This document shows, piece by piece, positions 11,624 to 23,589 of a stretch of 64,000 bases of DNA (its first letter is position 1; each line of letters opens with the position of its first letter). Origin of the DNA: Ahaetulla prasina. Lineage: Eukaryota; Chordata; Lepidosauria; Squamata; Colubridae. The stretch is taken from NCBI RefSeq assembly GCF_028640845.1, contig NC_080548.1, positions 16,799,321 to 16,863,320 on the forward strand. The letters are read 5' to 3'. The notes beneath the pieces were generated by a model. That model made no database searches. It had not been told where the DNA came from and worked only from the letters and a program-made list of their open reading frames with translations. A program made the translations under genes and the position numbers.

Positions 11624-12041
11624 CAATGATGGCTAACCATTTTGCCATCGCCTGCCAAAAGTGGGGGGATTACGGGGGGATTGTGGGCGCATGTGCCCAC
11701 ACCCATAATTCTATGCGTGCCAACCCCCATGCATGTGTGCGAGACACCCCCCCCCCTCGCTTGCACGCTTTTGGCATGATGGGCCCAATAGGCCTGTTTT
11801 TCACTCTCCCCAGGCTCCAGAGCCTTTCTAGGAGCCTAGGGAGGGTGAAAACAGCCTTCCCCACCCCCTCGGAGGCCCTCCAGAGGCCGGAAACAGCCTT
11901 TTTCCTGACTTCCGGTGGACCTAGAAGGCCCAAAAATCAACTGGCCAGGGCGCGCATGCGTATGGGATCTGAGCTCACGTGCCCACTGATATGATTCTGC
12001 ATGCCACAGGTGGCACACGTGCCACAGGTTCGCCATCCTGG
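11624..12041. mobile_element. hAT-type element, GATGGC-TIR family
   Basis: CAATGATGGCTAACC at the left and GGTTCGCCATCCTG at the right form TIRs. The 8-bp duplication AACTACAC lies at 11616-11623 and 12042-12049. Confidence 0.8.
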
Positions 12042-12149
12042 AACTACACTTTCCTTTAAAAGAAATATGTATGATAATGTACTACCGACCCTAAGTCTGT
12101 GCAAACAAATTGATGTGCTCATCAATGTATAATAAGGTGACCAATCGTC

Positions 12150-12365
12150 CACTTACGACTGTATGACTGTAACTTTGTTGCTGTCAATCCTTATGATTTA
12201 TATTGATATATTGACCATCATTTGTGTTGTAAATGTTGTACCTTGATGAAGGTATCTTTTTTTTATGTACACTGAGAGCATATACACCAAGACAAATTCC
12301 TTGTGTGTCCAATCACACTTGGCCAATAAAAAATTCTATTCTATTCTATTCTATTCTATTCTATT
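12150..12365 (+). mobile_element. CR1/L3 LINE 3' end with (TTCTA)n tail
   Basis: The terminal sequence GTGTCCAATCACACTTGGCC then AATAAA runs into (TTCTA)n. This 3' end recurs throughout the window. LINE-linked TTCTA/AATAG microsatellites are a known feature of snake genomes. Confidence 0.85.
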
Positions 12366-12736
12366 TTGGGAGGACAGTCCTCCTTTTGTAAGTTCTGTCC
12401 TCTCTCGAAAAGGGTCCTCCTACATGTCCTCTTTTTCGATATTTGAAGACTAATCTGGAAATCTCCGTATTCAATCAATGCCGATCCGATCCGTTGCGTG
12501 TGATGTGACATATTTGTATTTGACATGACGATTTGTCAAGGCTTGATACAGTGCGGCGAGACGCGATTATGAGATGCATGCACTCCGCACAGGAGAAATG
12601 GCTTGAGAGAGTGTGCCGTGCGCAAGTTACTTTGTTTACTTCTTACCGAAACACGACACGGCATACACACACACACGCATACACGCATTAGACTCACTTC
12701 TTTCTCTGAATGTTCAATTCAGAGAAACTCTTTCCA
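12366..12736. other. CpG-containing segment of unknown origin
   Basis: It lies between two L3 tails and is richer in CpG than its flanks (GATCCGATCCGTTGCG, GGCGAGACGCG). No coding or repeat family was recognised. A CA/CG dinucleotide run lies near 12665-12690. Confidence 0.35.
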
Positions 12737-12942
12737 CCTATGACTGTATGACTATAACTTGTTGCTGGCAATCCTTATGATTTATATTGATATATTGATC
12801 ATCAATTGTGTTGTAAATGTTGTACCTTGATGAACATATCTTTTCTTTTATGTACACTGAGAGCATATGCACCAAGACAAATTCCTTGTGTGTCCAATCA
12901 CACTTGGCCAATAAAAATTCTATTCTATTCTATTCAATCATA
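12737..12942 (+). mobile_element. CR1/L3 LINE 3' end with (TTCTA)n tail
   Basis: Same 3' end as at 12150-12365, closely similar over about 200 bases. Confidence 0.85.
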
Positions 12943-13215
12943 CACAGGTGAGCACAATAATTCACATTTTATTAATTCATTATCTATTTAATAATTTCCA
13001 AATATGTATAATTTTATTTATAAATTTATTTATTCAATGGAAAAGTACTCATTTAAATAATTAATAGGCATGTAAGCATAATTATAATATAAAATGTTAG
13101 TTACAAATGTTTTTTATTATGCATTTATCATATTATAGTGTATTCATGGTAAAAATGTTGGTCACCTTGTCAACCGTTTAATTTTGAACTGGTTTCTGAA
13201 AATGGTTTGCTAAAC

Positions 13216-13314
13216 CAGGTGTCTCAACCGTGGCATCTTTAAGACTTGTGGACTTCAACTCCCAGAATTCCTCAGCCAGCAAAGTCTTAAAGTTGCCAAG
13301 GTTGGAGACTCCTG
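13216..13314. mobile_element. palindromic hAT MITE, GGACTTCAACTCCCA family
   Basis: CAGGTGTCTCAAC...GTTGGAGACTCCTG, with duplication TGCTAAAC (13208-13215 and 13315-13322). Confidence 0.85.
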
Positions 13315-13904
13315 TGCTAAACAGACTTCCCCAGTGTAAAGTCTTGAACATTGGAGTATCTCTAGCGTGAGCACGATCAGCGGGCATTACTAACTGCATG
13401 ATGAGACCTGTCAAACAACCCTCCCGGAGGATAGTAACCTTAGAGGAAGCTGTTGTGACTTAGAACAGCCTGGCTGAAGATTATGGGAGCTGCTGAACAT
13501 CATCTATGGCACACATCTGGTCAAGAAAGGCTGCCTTATAAAGTTACTGTCATCTCTTTCTGGATTCTTGTATCAAGCTAAACCATAATCCATGGTTTAC
13601 CAAATAAAGGAGCTGGTGTGTGAGAAATAGCTGGGCTTGCAGACTGCCCAAGAGTCAAAACCAAAGAAACGATGGCTAAGCATAATGCACATTAATTAGA
13701 AGCCATTGTGTTGGCATCTGCTTCAGCTTCTGGAGAGCTTGTGGTTAAGTTTCCACTCTCAAATGAACTCTAATAAATTTCCTTGGTAAACCCTTGTTTG
13801 GTTCTTCCGAGATGTTTGCAATCTCTGTATACATCTATATGCTAATGTGTGTGTGTGTGTACATATGTACACACATCTCTTGTTTAGTATTTTATGGCTA
13901 TCAC

Positions 13905-14063
13905 TAAGTGATGTATCTTACATTCATGATGAATGTATTTATGATGACTATCTTTTATGTATACTTATGCACCAAAGACAAATTCTTTGTGTATCCAATC
14001 ACACTTGGCCAATAAAGCTATTCTATTCTATTCTACTCTATTCTATTCTATTCTATTCTATTC
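13905..14063 (+). mobile_element. CR1/L3 LINE 3' end with (TTCTA)n tail
   Basis: A short, diverged copy ending CCAATCACACTTGGCCAATA and then TTCTA units. Confidence 0.8.
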
Positions 14064-14349
14064 ATCTGGTGAAACCTGTCAAGTTGAACTTGGCCCCTAA
14101 AAACATTTGGGTACGTCCATGTAGTTTCCTCAACAAACATATGGAAGTGATTTTCCATGGTTCCTATTGACATATTTTTTAACTAATAGCCTTGGAATTA
14201 TTATTTTTTTGTTGACTTCCATCCAAGTTGAAATCGGCTCCAATCCTCCTTCACTTTTTCAAGATCAGCCAAAGTATTGGCTATCCCTTGCCCCCTGTGT
14301 GTTCGTATGCATCCATGTGTTTGCATCCAGTCAAAAGATCCCACTAGAA

Positions 14350-15083
14350 CAGGGGTCACCAACCTTTCGGACCTCAGGGACGACTAAATTCATAATTTGA
14401 AATTCTGCGGACCACTAATATGATCTGCCTAATGACCGGCTAGGTGGGAGTGGCCAAGTTGATGTGACTCACATCGAGGGGCACCTCGTCAGCCTCTACT
14501 CGCCCCTCCCTTCCCAGCCATTCCTCGCTTCCCTGCTCAGGCTCCTTAGTGCCCCAACAGGAAGCAGTTTTTGGAGCTAAGCAGCCACCATGAGAAAGAC
14601 TTGGCAAAACAGCTGGCTCAGTTCAAATTGGATCTGACTGAGAAGGAGACTCAGCAGAAGCACCTCACTGAGGACTGAGCATAGGGAAGACCTGTGGGAA
14701 TACAAGGCCAGGTACAGGCGCCTGGAGGCTCAGCGGGCTGAGATGGTCAGCCAGTTCCAGGCCATGATGCAGTCCATTGGAACAAGGCCCTCTGGCTCTT
14801 CACCATCAGTGGCGCTTCCCTCCAGCCTTCACCCAAAGCCCCGCACCAGGAGGCCGAAGCAGACCCCAAGTCAGAATTTCTGCCCCCCTCCAACCCACAC
14901 AAAAAGACCCCAAAGGGGGAGACTCTTTGCAGCAACAGAAAGGTTCATTGCACGTATCCGTCCCAGGGGCCGTAGTTTGAGAATTTAGTGCAATATAAAA
15001 AATGCAAATAATTTTTCTGTGGCCCACCAAAATTTTCTTGCGGACCACCAGTGGGTCCATGGACCATCGGTCGGTGTCTGCTG
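14350..15083. mobile_element. 734-bp hAT element carrying coiled-coil coding sequence
   Basis: TIRs are CAGGGGTCACCAACC at the left and GGTCGGTGTCTGCTG at the right. The 8-bp duplication is CACTAGAA (14342-14349 and 15084-15091). The interior is GC-rich and codon-like, unlike the AT-rich flanks. No transposase is seen. Confidence 0.85.
14589..14980 (+). pseudogene. captured host-like coiled-coil fragment inside the hAT element
   Basis: With two single-base frame shifts the plus strand reads as one Glu/Lys/Gln-rich helix: HEKDLAKQLAQFKLDLTEKE, then REDLWEYKARYRRLEAQRAE, then SQFQAMMQS. A Pro/Ser-rich stretch follows (PPSNPHKKTPKG). The frame changes are an extra T in GAGGACTGAGCAT near 14680 and a loss near 14775. 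I do not recognise the parent gene. It looks like exon sequence picked up by the transposon, because it is bounded by the element's own ends. Confidence 0.5.
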
Positions 15084-15091
15084 CACTAGAA

Positions 15092-16241
15092 CGCTGATTT
15101 AAAGCAGCACGGTCAGGATAAATACCTAGTCCACAATCTATCTGGTGCCAGAAGTCCTCATTTCCTCCCCCCACCCAGCACTCCCCAACAGTTCAACCTT
15201 GCTCGATAGTAATCTCCCTGAGACAGTTCACAACAACAGCAACTGGTTCAACAAGTTCTTTTTCCAGCTATGTTGGTAAATCCTTATTGAGCCACTGTTG
15301 AGTAATGGTGAACTGTGGTTAAAAATAGCTCTTAGGTAGATGTGTGTGTGAGCGAGAGAAGGGTGGGGGAGACTTTTTCTTCTGTCCTTGCTGCTACAGC
15401 AATAATTCAAGGTTCGTTCAAGGGACAAGCCAGGTTCAGCTAAACCACAAATCCCATCTCCTGCCCCTTTCCTTGTACCCAAACGCACACACATTACCCC
15501 TTTGCAGTGTGATTTGCCCAGATTGGAGGGAAAGCCCACCTTTGTCCATAGACCTTGGGTCTTCCTCTACCTCTCGTCTGCTCCCAACTGCTCACTCATT
15601 GGCTCTGCTGCAAAGCAGGAAGGCAAGATACAGAGACATGTTGCTCTAATTGGCAGACTGGCTTGATTCATATATGGAGAAAGGCTGTTGCTGAGCAAAG
15701 CCAAAAAAAAAAAAAAAGGCACTGAAATACTAGTTACAGCTTCTGCTTTACGGACTGTGCTGCATAGAGCTCTTAAAAATCACAAAGCGGAACTTGTTAT
15801 CAGGGCGTTGCCCCGATTAAAAATCCTTTTCCTCCTGATGAAATGAAGCGCAAGCTAAAATAGGGCTAACGGTGTCAAAGCTGCAACAATCCATATAACC
15901 ATTAGGTGGCGCCAAAGAGAAAAAGCAAATTCTCATTCTTGGTGGCCATCTGGGTTTTCGCAGCCCAGACACAACACTGTCAGAGTAGCTGGGAATGACA
16001 AAAGCCAAGCTTAGTAGCGTTTTATTGCTGCTGCTTCTTCTAACCATAATTTTCTGGAATCAAAATGGAGCAGTTACACCCACCCTTATTTTGGAGAGAC
16101 AAAATAGTTTTGCACTGCTTGCAGAGATGTGTGTAATTTACATTTCTGGAGAAATTACTTGGGACTCTCATGAAATAGCAGCCTGACCAATGTACATTGA
16201 TACACTGATATGCACAATTCCAAATTATCTCAAGATATTAC
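15092..16241. other. intergenic sequence, mostly unassigned
   Basis: No exon is recognised. An A run lies at about 15703-15717. A CTCF-like motif is listed separately. Confidence 0.35.
15899..15913 (+). promoter_or_regulatory. CTCF-like motif
   Basis: CCATTAGGTGGCGCC fits the consensus CCASYAGRKGGCRSY at 14 of 15 positions. It lies between FAM76A and SESN2. Occupancy cannot be judged from sequence. Confidence 0.45.
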
Positions 16242-16513
16242 CAGTGGTGAAATCCAATTTTTTTTTACTACCGGTTCTGTGGGCGTGGCTTGGTGGGTGT
16301 GGCAGGGGAAGGATACTGCAAAATCTCCATTCCCACTCCTGGGGGAAGGGTATTGCAAAATCTCCATTCCCACCCTACTCTGGGGCCAGCCAAAGGTGGT
16401 ATTTGCCGGTTCTCCAAACTGCTCAAAATTTCTGCTACTGGTTCTCCAAACTGCTCAAAATTTCCGCTACTGGTTCTCCAGAACCTGTCATAAACTGCTG
16501 GATTTCACCTCTG
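16242..16513 (+). mobile_element. hAT-type element, ACTACCGGTTCTG family
   Basis: CAGTGGTGAAATCC...GGATTTCACCTCTG with the family core TGTGGGCGTGGCTTGGTGGG. The clause TTCTCCAAACTGCTCAAAAT is duplicated in tandem at about 16409-16472. Confidence 0.75.
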
Positions 16514-16839
16514 GTGCAAGGGGTAGAGAACTGTCTAATGAAGAAGAAAGCATTCACAAATACACACACACACAGCCGTGACCACCTTGTTAGGGAAATT
16601 CACGCCTATTGCTTTCCACTTCTGTGAATTTCACTGAAATTCTTTGCTCCTACAAAATACATGTTTGAAAACAAACCCTGTCATCTGGTGTAGGAGAGCA
16701 CTGGGTGCCTTCAGGTTGAACCCAGCTCATGTGTTCATGCCAGTCACTTAACAGTGATATGAATTTATTTTGCCACTAATTCAGAATCCATTCTCATCTT
16801 TCTAGTCCTAATTTACAGCCCTGTTTTTGTGGATAACCC

Positions 16840-16973
16840 CAGTGATGGGATTCAAATAATTTAACTGGTTCTCTGCCCTAATGATTTCTTCCAACAACTA
16901 GTTCACCAAACTGCTCAGAAAGTTAACAATTGGTTCTCCCGAAGTGGTGCGAACTGGCTGAATCCCACCACTG
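16840..16973. mobile_element. short hAT-type MITE
   Basis: CAGTGATGGGATTC...GAATCCCACCACTG, with near-perfect duplication GATAACCC/GATAACTC at 16832-16839 and 16974-16981. Confidence 0.75.
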
Positions 16974-16981
16974 GATAACTC

Positions 16982-17791
16982 CCAACTCCCCCATCCAAGT
17001 ATTAACTAGGATCAACCCCTGTTTAGCCAAGGTCATGTTGACCATCCCATCCCAACATTGGGGTTGGGTGCCCCATTCTCCTCTGCTGAGTACCCCACCC
17101 GAAATGCTTCAGCACCTTCTATTACTTACTAAAGGGTGGGATGAGAGAGGATCAAGCTTAAATTAGGTAATTCCCACATTGCACTTCTTTTCATTTAAAC
17201 ACATCTTCCTTGAGTACAGATGATAAAAAAATTAAACATAGCTTCTCAGTTATGGCTTCTTTGTGCCTTTTTTAAAAAAATGATGATTGATTTCTTAATC
17301 TCATTAGAAGTGCCCGACTATACTTATCTGACTCTACATTCTTGGAATTAAATTTGTTTTAGCAGCTCACAATTACCTTTTAATCTATCTGTAAATATCC
17401 ACTTTCAGGAGAGTTTCAATCTGATGAGTCACGAGCGAATAAAAGCAGATGATTGTATTTTGTTTAATCTTGCCAATCCAGTTATATTTCAGGGGGGAAA
17501 AAGCCTTAATCCAAGGTTGCCATTGGTAAACAATGTATTTAAACTGCCTGAAGGTTTTGAGTTACCAAAACCTCATTAGATTAGAAACTTAAAAAGTGGG
17601 GAGGTAGAAGAGGAAAACCGGCAAATATTAAAGTGATGTTATACCAGTGAAACACAGTTTTTAACCAGTGCTAAATCCAGAATTCGTGGATTAGCTTCCT
17701 AATACAGTAGTGCAAAATGTGGCACTCTCATAATGAAATTCAGGTCCAAAACATTAGGAATAAATCTTCAATACCACACCAGCGTAGCATA
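16982..17791. other. unassigned AT-rich intergenic sequence
   Basis: No gene or recognised repeat was found. Confidence 0.35.
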
Positions 17792-18177
17792 CAGGTAGTT
17801 CTTGTCTTACAACAGTTCGTTTAGTGACCGTTCAAAGTTATGTCATTGAGAAAAGTGACTTATGACTATTTTCCACATTTACAACCATTGCAGCATGGTC
17901 ATGTGGTCAAAATTCAGATGCTTAGCAACTGGCTCATATTTATGATGGTTGCAGTGTCCCAAGATCATGTGATCACCTTTTGTGATTTTTGACAAGCAAA
18001 ATCAATGGGGAAGCCAAAATCACTTAACAAACATATTACTAACTTAACAATTGTAGTGATTCGCTTAACGACTGCGGCAAAAAAGGTCATAAAATGGGGC
18101 AAAACTCACTTAACAAATGTCTCAGTTAGCAACAGAAATGTTGGGCTCAGTTGAGGCCTTAAGTCGAGGACTACCTG
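17792..18177. mobile_element. palindromic-ended MITE, CAGGTAGTCCTCGACTTA family
   Basis: CAGGTAGTTCTTGTCTTA at the left and TAAGTCGAGGACTACCTG at the right, flanked by TA on both sides, which suggests a TA target as in Tc1/mariner. Relatives are at 28985, 33049, 44585 and 48787. Confidence 0.75.
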
Positions 18178-18179
18178 TA

Positions 18180-19780
18180 ATCCCAATTCTTGAGCTGCCA
18201 AATTTGCTAATTCCACTAAACTTCCAAATCAATAAAATACAGCTCCAAGATATACCACTTACCGCTAGGACTCAGCCATTTATTTACAAAAGGCTTATAA
18301 AAGGTCTCCTTCTTGTGAGGTTCGTAGAGTATCGATCAACAGCTAGCCTTGTTAAAGCCATCTTCTCTGTAAATCATGCTTCCTGAAAATACAGATGGCC
18401 CAATCCTGCCCCAATATTACCAAAAAGTTAAGACCATCTTGACTAAGGGTGCTTTTGGCTCTTCGTTGTTATTGGTGCCTTGTTAACCTCTTTTACATTT
18501 TTTTTGTACTGTGTTGTTTTATCTTATTACTCACCCAGAACCCTTTTTCAGACCAGATAGAAATAAAATAAATACTGGATTTTTTTTACCCCCTGTAAAC
18601 CATTTAATAGATTGTCCCAATCCCCTGGGCCTTTTCTATGGCACTCAGCACCACTGTGGTATTCCCTACATAAAAAGATTAACCAAACTTTTATCTTAAT
18701 TTCATTTCCAGGCAGCCTGTGTAGAAGGTGTCTATTCCAATAGGACCTTAGAATGATTATAATTATGAACAGGAATTCATTCCACCCTTTGTTTTTAAAG
18801 CTGGTCATCTCTTATCCTCAATTTATTCAGAAGAACTGGAACTGAAGACCATGAAACTTGTCCTTCTCCTGGAAGAACCTTTTTAAAGAACCAAACTGTG
18901 ATTCATAAACAATGACGGATGTCAAGAACACAACTTGATTACTTGTTTCCTGGGATTGCAGAAATGTGGGTTTTTTAAGCATTCCCTATCTTGAAGACAA
19001 AATTTATGAGCTGGAATTAGCACTCCCCATGAACAAATATTATTGGAGGAAAAGAACCTTTGGCCTCTCTCTTCATATCCTTTATCCCTCTTGCCCCATT
19101 GCACTTGTTTTTCACATTCCACAGACAAGACTGTCCCAACACATGTACACGTATGATCTGTCTATGTTTGTTTCCTTAGCATATCTCAGAAACAGAACGG
19201 AAGAAGAGACACCTATTTTGTTTGTCACTTGCAAAAACATCTCTATCCACAGCTGAGTCATAGCAAAGCAATATGGGAAGATTATTAAGTCCATGTGTAG
19301 AGCGATAGCAGTAGCAGAGAGTGAGTTGCGGTTCAGGCTGTTACAATTCAGTTCCTGTGCATGCTTACTCAGAAGTAAGTACCTTAGTTTAGGAAATGCT
19401 GATTGCTAAGTAAGAGTCTACTGAATTGTATCTCGGCTGAATAAAACTGGTGTTCTAATATGTAATTAATTAGGAGCCTATCCTACTTAGTTTACCTGAG
19501 TAGATACATGTTGGACCATAGAGCATTTCAAACCACTCAGAATTTCCGCAGGATGCAGTCTTGCATACCTCCACTTAAGACCAGGTTGTACAATTTAAGG
19601 CTTGAACATTTAGGTTTATTTTTATTTATTTCACTTGTCAAGCAATGTTTGCAGCTGGAATCGTTCAAAACAGTTTACATAATAAAAGCAGGTACAATCT
19701 GACTGCTGCAAATTAAAGAAAAAATATTTTTAAAAGGCAGAAAATGGGAAGTGTGAACTCCATCCCTGACAATTAAAATG
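18180..19780. other. unassigned AT-rich intergenic sequence
   Basis: No exon or clear repeat family was recognised over 1.6 kb. Confidence 0.35.
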
Positions 19781-19921
19781 GAAGGGAAGGGAAGGGAAGG
19801 GAAGGGAAGGGAAGGGAAGGGAAGGGAAGGAAGGAAGGAAGGAAGGAAGGAAGGAAGGAAGGAAGGAAGGAAGGAAGGAAGGAAGGAAGGAAGGAAGGAA
19901 GGAAGGAAGGAAGGAAGGAAG
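19781..19921. repeat. (GGGAA)n then (GGAA)n microsatellite
   Basis: About ten GGGAA units pass into about 23 GGAA units: a purine-only tract of about 140 bp. Confidence 0.95.
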
Positions 19922-20077
19922 GTGTTCCATTAAAAGAGAGAGGGAGAGAAAATAGAGAAAACTCACTGAACGTGATGACAATTACTAAAAAGGCCCTGTC
20001 TCTTCAACGCCAGCTATATTTTCAAGGGTGGCATATCAGAGAAAAATCCCAGTATGTGACATAGGCTTCCTATATAG

Positions 20078-20211
20078 CAGGGGTCTGCAACCTTGGTCCC
20101 TTTAAGACTTTGGACTTCAACTCCCAGAGTTCCTCAGCTAGCTTTGCTGGCTGAGGGACTCTGGGAGTTGAAGTCCACAAGTCTTAAAGGGACCAAGGTT
20201 GCAGACCCCTG
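20078..20211. mobile_element. palindromic hAT MITE, intact
   Basis: A 134-bp near-perfect palindrome, CAGGGGTCTGCAACC...GGTTGCAGACCCCTG. Duplication CTATATAG at 20070-20077 and 20212-20219. Confidence 0.92.
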
Positions 20212-20537
20212 CTATATAGGATGAAGACAGATCTTCAAACATGATGATACCACATTCTGTAGGTTTTAAAGTATAGGGCAGCGTTTTCAATTCAGAGCAA
20301 ATCAGCAGCCAATGTAGACCAAGTGAGCAACCAATCCAACTTGGCCTTTCCTTGATATTAAGCCAGAAATATCCACTTATCTTTTTCCAAGGTACGTCGG
20401 CATCTAGCTGAAGGTCACCAAGGCATGCACAGCAGGGACAGAACAGTCCACCTTACCTGCAATTCTTAAATTGATTTGTGAATCAATGTCATCAAAGCAA
20501 AAAGTGAAGACCAGATTCATGGGTTTGTGTGGTCTTT

Positions 20538-20904
20538 TCTGAAACAGTTTTTTCCCCGAAGGCCATCACTCTGCTAAACAAATAATTCCATCAACACTGT
20601 CAAACTATTTACTGAATCTGCACTACTATTAATCTTCTCATAGTTCCCATCACCAATCTCTTTCCACTTATGACTGTAACTTTGTTGCTGGCAATCCTTA
20701 TGATTTATATTGATATATTGACCATCAATTGTTGTAAATGTTGTACCTTGATGAATGTATCTTTTATTTTATGTACACTGAGAGTATATGCACCGACAAA
20801 TTCCTTGTGTGTCCAATCACACTTGGCCAATAAAAAAATTCTATTCTATTCTATTCTATTCTATTCTATTCTATTCTATTCTATTCTATTCTATTCTATT
20901 CTAT
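20538..20904 (+). mobile_element. CR1/L3 LINE 3' region with (TTCTA)n tail
   Basis: A longer 3' fragment (GAAGGCCATCACTCTGC onward) that matches the copy at 50198-50975 and ends in about 14 TTCTA units. Confidence 0.88.
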
Positions 20905-20911
20905 GATGGTA

Positions 20912-21700
20912 ATTATTGTCATTTAGGCTGATTCTGTATTAAGAATAAGACTGCTCACACAGTGCCCCAAACCACACATTGCCAAGCTAATTATCAACCC
21001 ATTCAAGCACCCAGTCTGTGTGATTAATCTATTGTTGTGCAAATCCAGACAAATTATTGAGCAAACTATGTTTAGATTAACCATGAGTTGGCATATTATC
21101 TGAAAATAGCCATCATAAACATTTTCTATATTAATCTGCATTTAAATTTTGAATCTTACAGCAAACACCTTGGAGGTGTATGTTTCTCCCCAAAACCATG
21201 AAGATTACTATATTAAAGAATTTAATTGCCATATAGCTTTATTACAATCTTAGACCAGCATGCAATGAAATAATATGCATTTGTTACAAATAAACTCTAT
21301 CAAAGTTAGCAAGGTTATCTTTTAAACACAGGTAAGTTAGTACTCATTGGGCAACTAATGTTATTTTAGTTTTTTTTTAAAGCAACTTAATGGCAGCTCA
21401 CTGGCACATTTAAGACTTGTTCTCTTTAAATGCCTTTTGCTTCAAATGACATTTTAATATCTGTTGACCAGATTTTAAACTTGGCACAAATGACATATAG
21501 ATGCCAGATTCTTCTTGCTTGTGTCAATAACTTGGATCACTGCAAAAAATCTTTTTTTGTTTTTGTTTTCCTGCCCCAGAAAAAATACATTGTGCAGTGA
21601 GATTCTTCCTTGTGTATTTATATAGTGTTTCCTTATCTCTTCTAGTTTATTGGAGTAATAGCACAATTCTAGACATGGTTATTTTATTTTTTTAAATCCT
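20912..21700. other. unassigned AT-rich intergenic sequence
   Basis: No gene or recognised repeat was found. Confidence 0.35.
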
Positions 21701-21714
21701 GATTTTTATTATTT

Positions 21715-21895
21715 TAGAAGTAACTCAAGGGGGCAAACCTACATAACACCCTTATTTTCTCCACAACAACAATGCTGTGAGGTAGACTGGGCTGAGAGAG
21801 AGGAACTGGCCCAAATTTACCCAACTGTTTTTCATGGGACTAGAACTCACCATCTCCTGATTTTTAGCCTGGGGCCTTAACCACTAGACCTCTGT
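21715..21895 (-). mobile_element. SINE fragment, GGGACTAGAACTC family
   Basis: Shares GGGACTAGAACTCACCATCTCC and the ending CTTAACCACTAGACC with copies near 37650-37860, 54430-54815 and 56690-56790. It is read as antisense because tRNA-like heads lie at the right ends. Confidence 0.5.
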
Positions 21896-22075
21896 TATTC
21901 TATTAATACAGCATACATTTGCAAACATTTTGATTTCATACTACAGTATCCTTCCAAAGGCAAAATGGAAGTCTTATTGAATATAATTGCTCTTGCTTTT
22001 CAATTATGTTTTATTTACAAACCTGAAAGCTCACACTTTTAGGAATATTACCCCAAATTATAGTTGCAGTCAAAG

Positions 22076-22366
22076 CAGTGGTAGGTTTCAAAAATTTTTA
22101 CTACCGGTTCTGTTGGTGTGGCTTGGTGGGCGTGGCTTGGTGGGCGTAGCAAGGGAAGGATACAGGGAAAATCTCCATTCTCACCCTACTCCAGGGGAAG
22201 GATACTGCGAAATCCCCATTTCCTTCCAATCAGCTGGGACTTGGGAGGCAGAGAATAGATGGGGGCTGGGCCAGTCAGAAGTGGTATTTACTGGTTCTCC
22301 GAACTACTCAAAATTTCCACTACCGGTTCTCCAGAATTGGACAGAATCTGTTGAAACCCACCTCTA
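22076..22366 (+). mobile_element. hAT-type element, ACTACCGGTTCTG family
   Basis: CAGTGGTAGGTTTC...GAAACCCACCTCTA. Duplication AGTCAAAG/AATCAAAG (one mismatch) at 22068-22075 and 22367-22374. Confidence 0.75.
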
Positions 22367-22374
22367 AATCAAAG

Positions 22375-23390
22375 ATTAAAGTGTAAGTCCATTATGCTAA
22401 ATGGACCTCAATGTTGAGTAATTCCACATATTATTTTCCATTAAGATTTTAAGGATATTCTAGATATATATATATATATATTTAAAAAAAGAGTGATTAT
22501 AGTATCTAGTGGAGAACCAGCTTGATTTGCTCCACATAATTGTTTTCCTTGATCTTTGATAAGTTTGTCCAACACATTTCCCCCTGGTGGTTTAAATATG
22601 CAAGACTGCTAGCAGAATTAATCATGCCACATCTTCTCTTTTTGATACATTTTGCGAATTAAGCATACTGAATGAGATTCTGTATGCTTAATACACAATG
22701 CACCCCATGTAGATTGCACTCCTGTACCAAAAATTTAATGTAGATATTTTGGTGGTATAAGAACTTTTGTGCTGAATTTATAACCAGACTAGCTGAATAC
22801 CCGTGCTCTGCTATGAAACTATGTGATCGGGCTTGATAAATTGACACAGAGTTTGAAAATAGTAGTTATTTTCTACTAGTAGCAGAAAATAGTAGCTTGA
22901 AAAAAGTAGTTATCGATTGGCCTCTCCTCTCTCCTTCTCTCCAGAGTTATTTTCAAGTTGGGAGGGAGAGTAGAACATCTAACTAATTAGCATCAGAGCG
23001 TGTTATAATAGTATAGAAAATACGAATGATCTGATGGTCATTTTGAAAAATCCTTTCTTAATGAGCACCTAGAAGCCAAGAGGAACATATGTGGCAAATT
23101 TCAAGTTTGTAGGTTTCACGGTTCTGGAGATTTCGTGATTAATGTGTGAGTGGTTTTTTCTTTTATATATATAGATTGTCCCTTTGAATAGACATTGTAC
23201 AAACGTTGAATTGCATTTTATTGATTCATTGGATTTATTCCCTCACCACTTCTCTGGAGAGCTCCAGGCAATCTGCATCAGTAGGACTATTACTTTTATC
23301 TCCACAACCACCAAGTGAGGTGGGTTGGCTGAGAAACAGTCATTGATCTAAAGTCCCAATAAAGGAGAATATTTGTAGCTCAGGGTTGAA
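22375..23390. other. intergenic sequence with a degraded repeat
   Basis: The part from CTAGCTGAATACCCGTGCT (about 22790) to the TATATATAGATTGTCC near 23175 looks like an old dispersed repeat, but I cannot name its family. The rest is unassigned. Confidence 0.35.
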
Positions 23391-23527
23391 ATGAGGGATC
23401 CTAGGTGCTATTCGAGCTTGGTTGGTTTCTTGCACATGAAGTTCCAAAAGATGCCCTAATTCATTACCCAAAATAGGTAACATGCAAGAAAACAACCAAG
23501 CTTAAGAGAGCACCAAGGACCCTGATC
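23391..23527. repeat. inverted-repeat element
   Basis: GCTTGGTTGGTTTCTTGCAC near 23417 is mirrored by CATGCAAGAAAACAACCAAGC near 23482. It is a fold-back DNA-transposon remnant. Confidence 0.55.
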
Positions 23528-23589
23528 TAAAGTCTTCCACTGAATTTCAGGTTAAAAAAATGTTCCTATCCAATATTTTAACTATTTTT

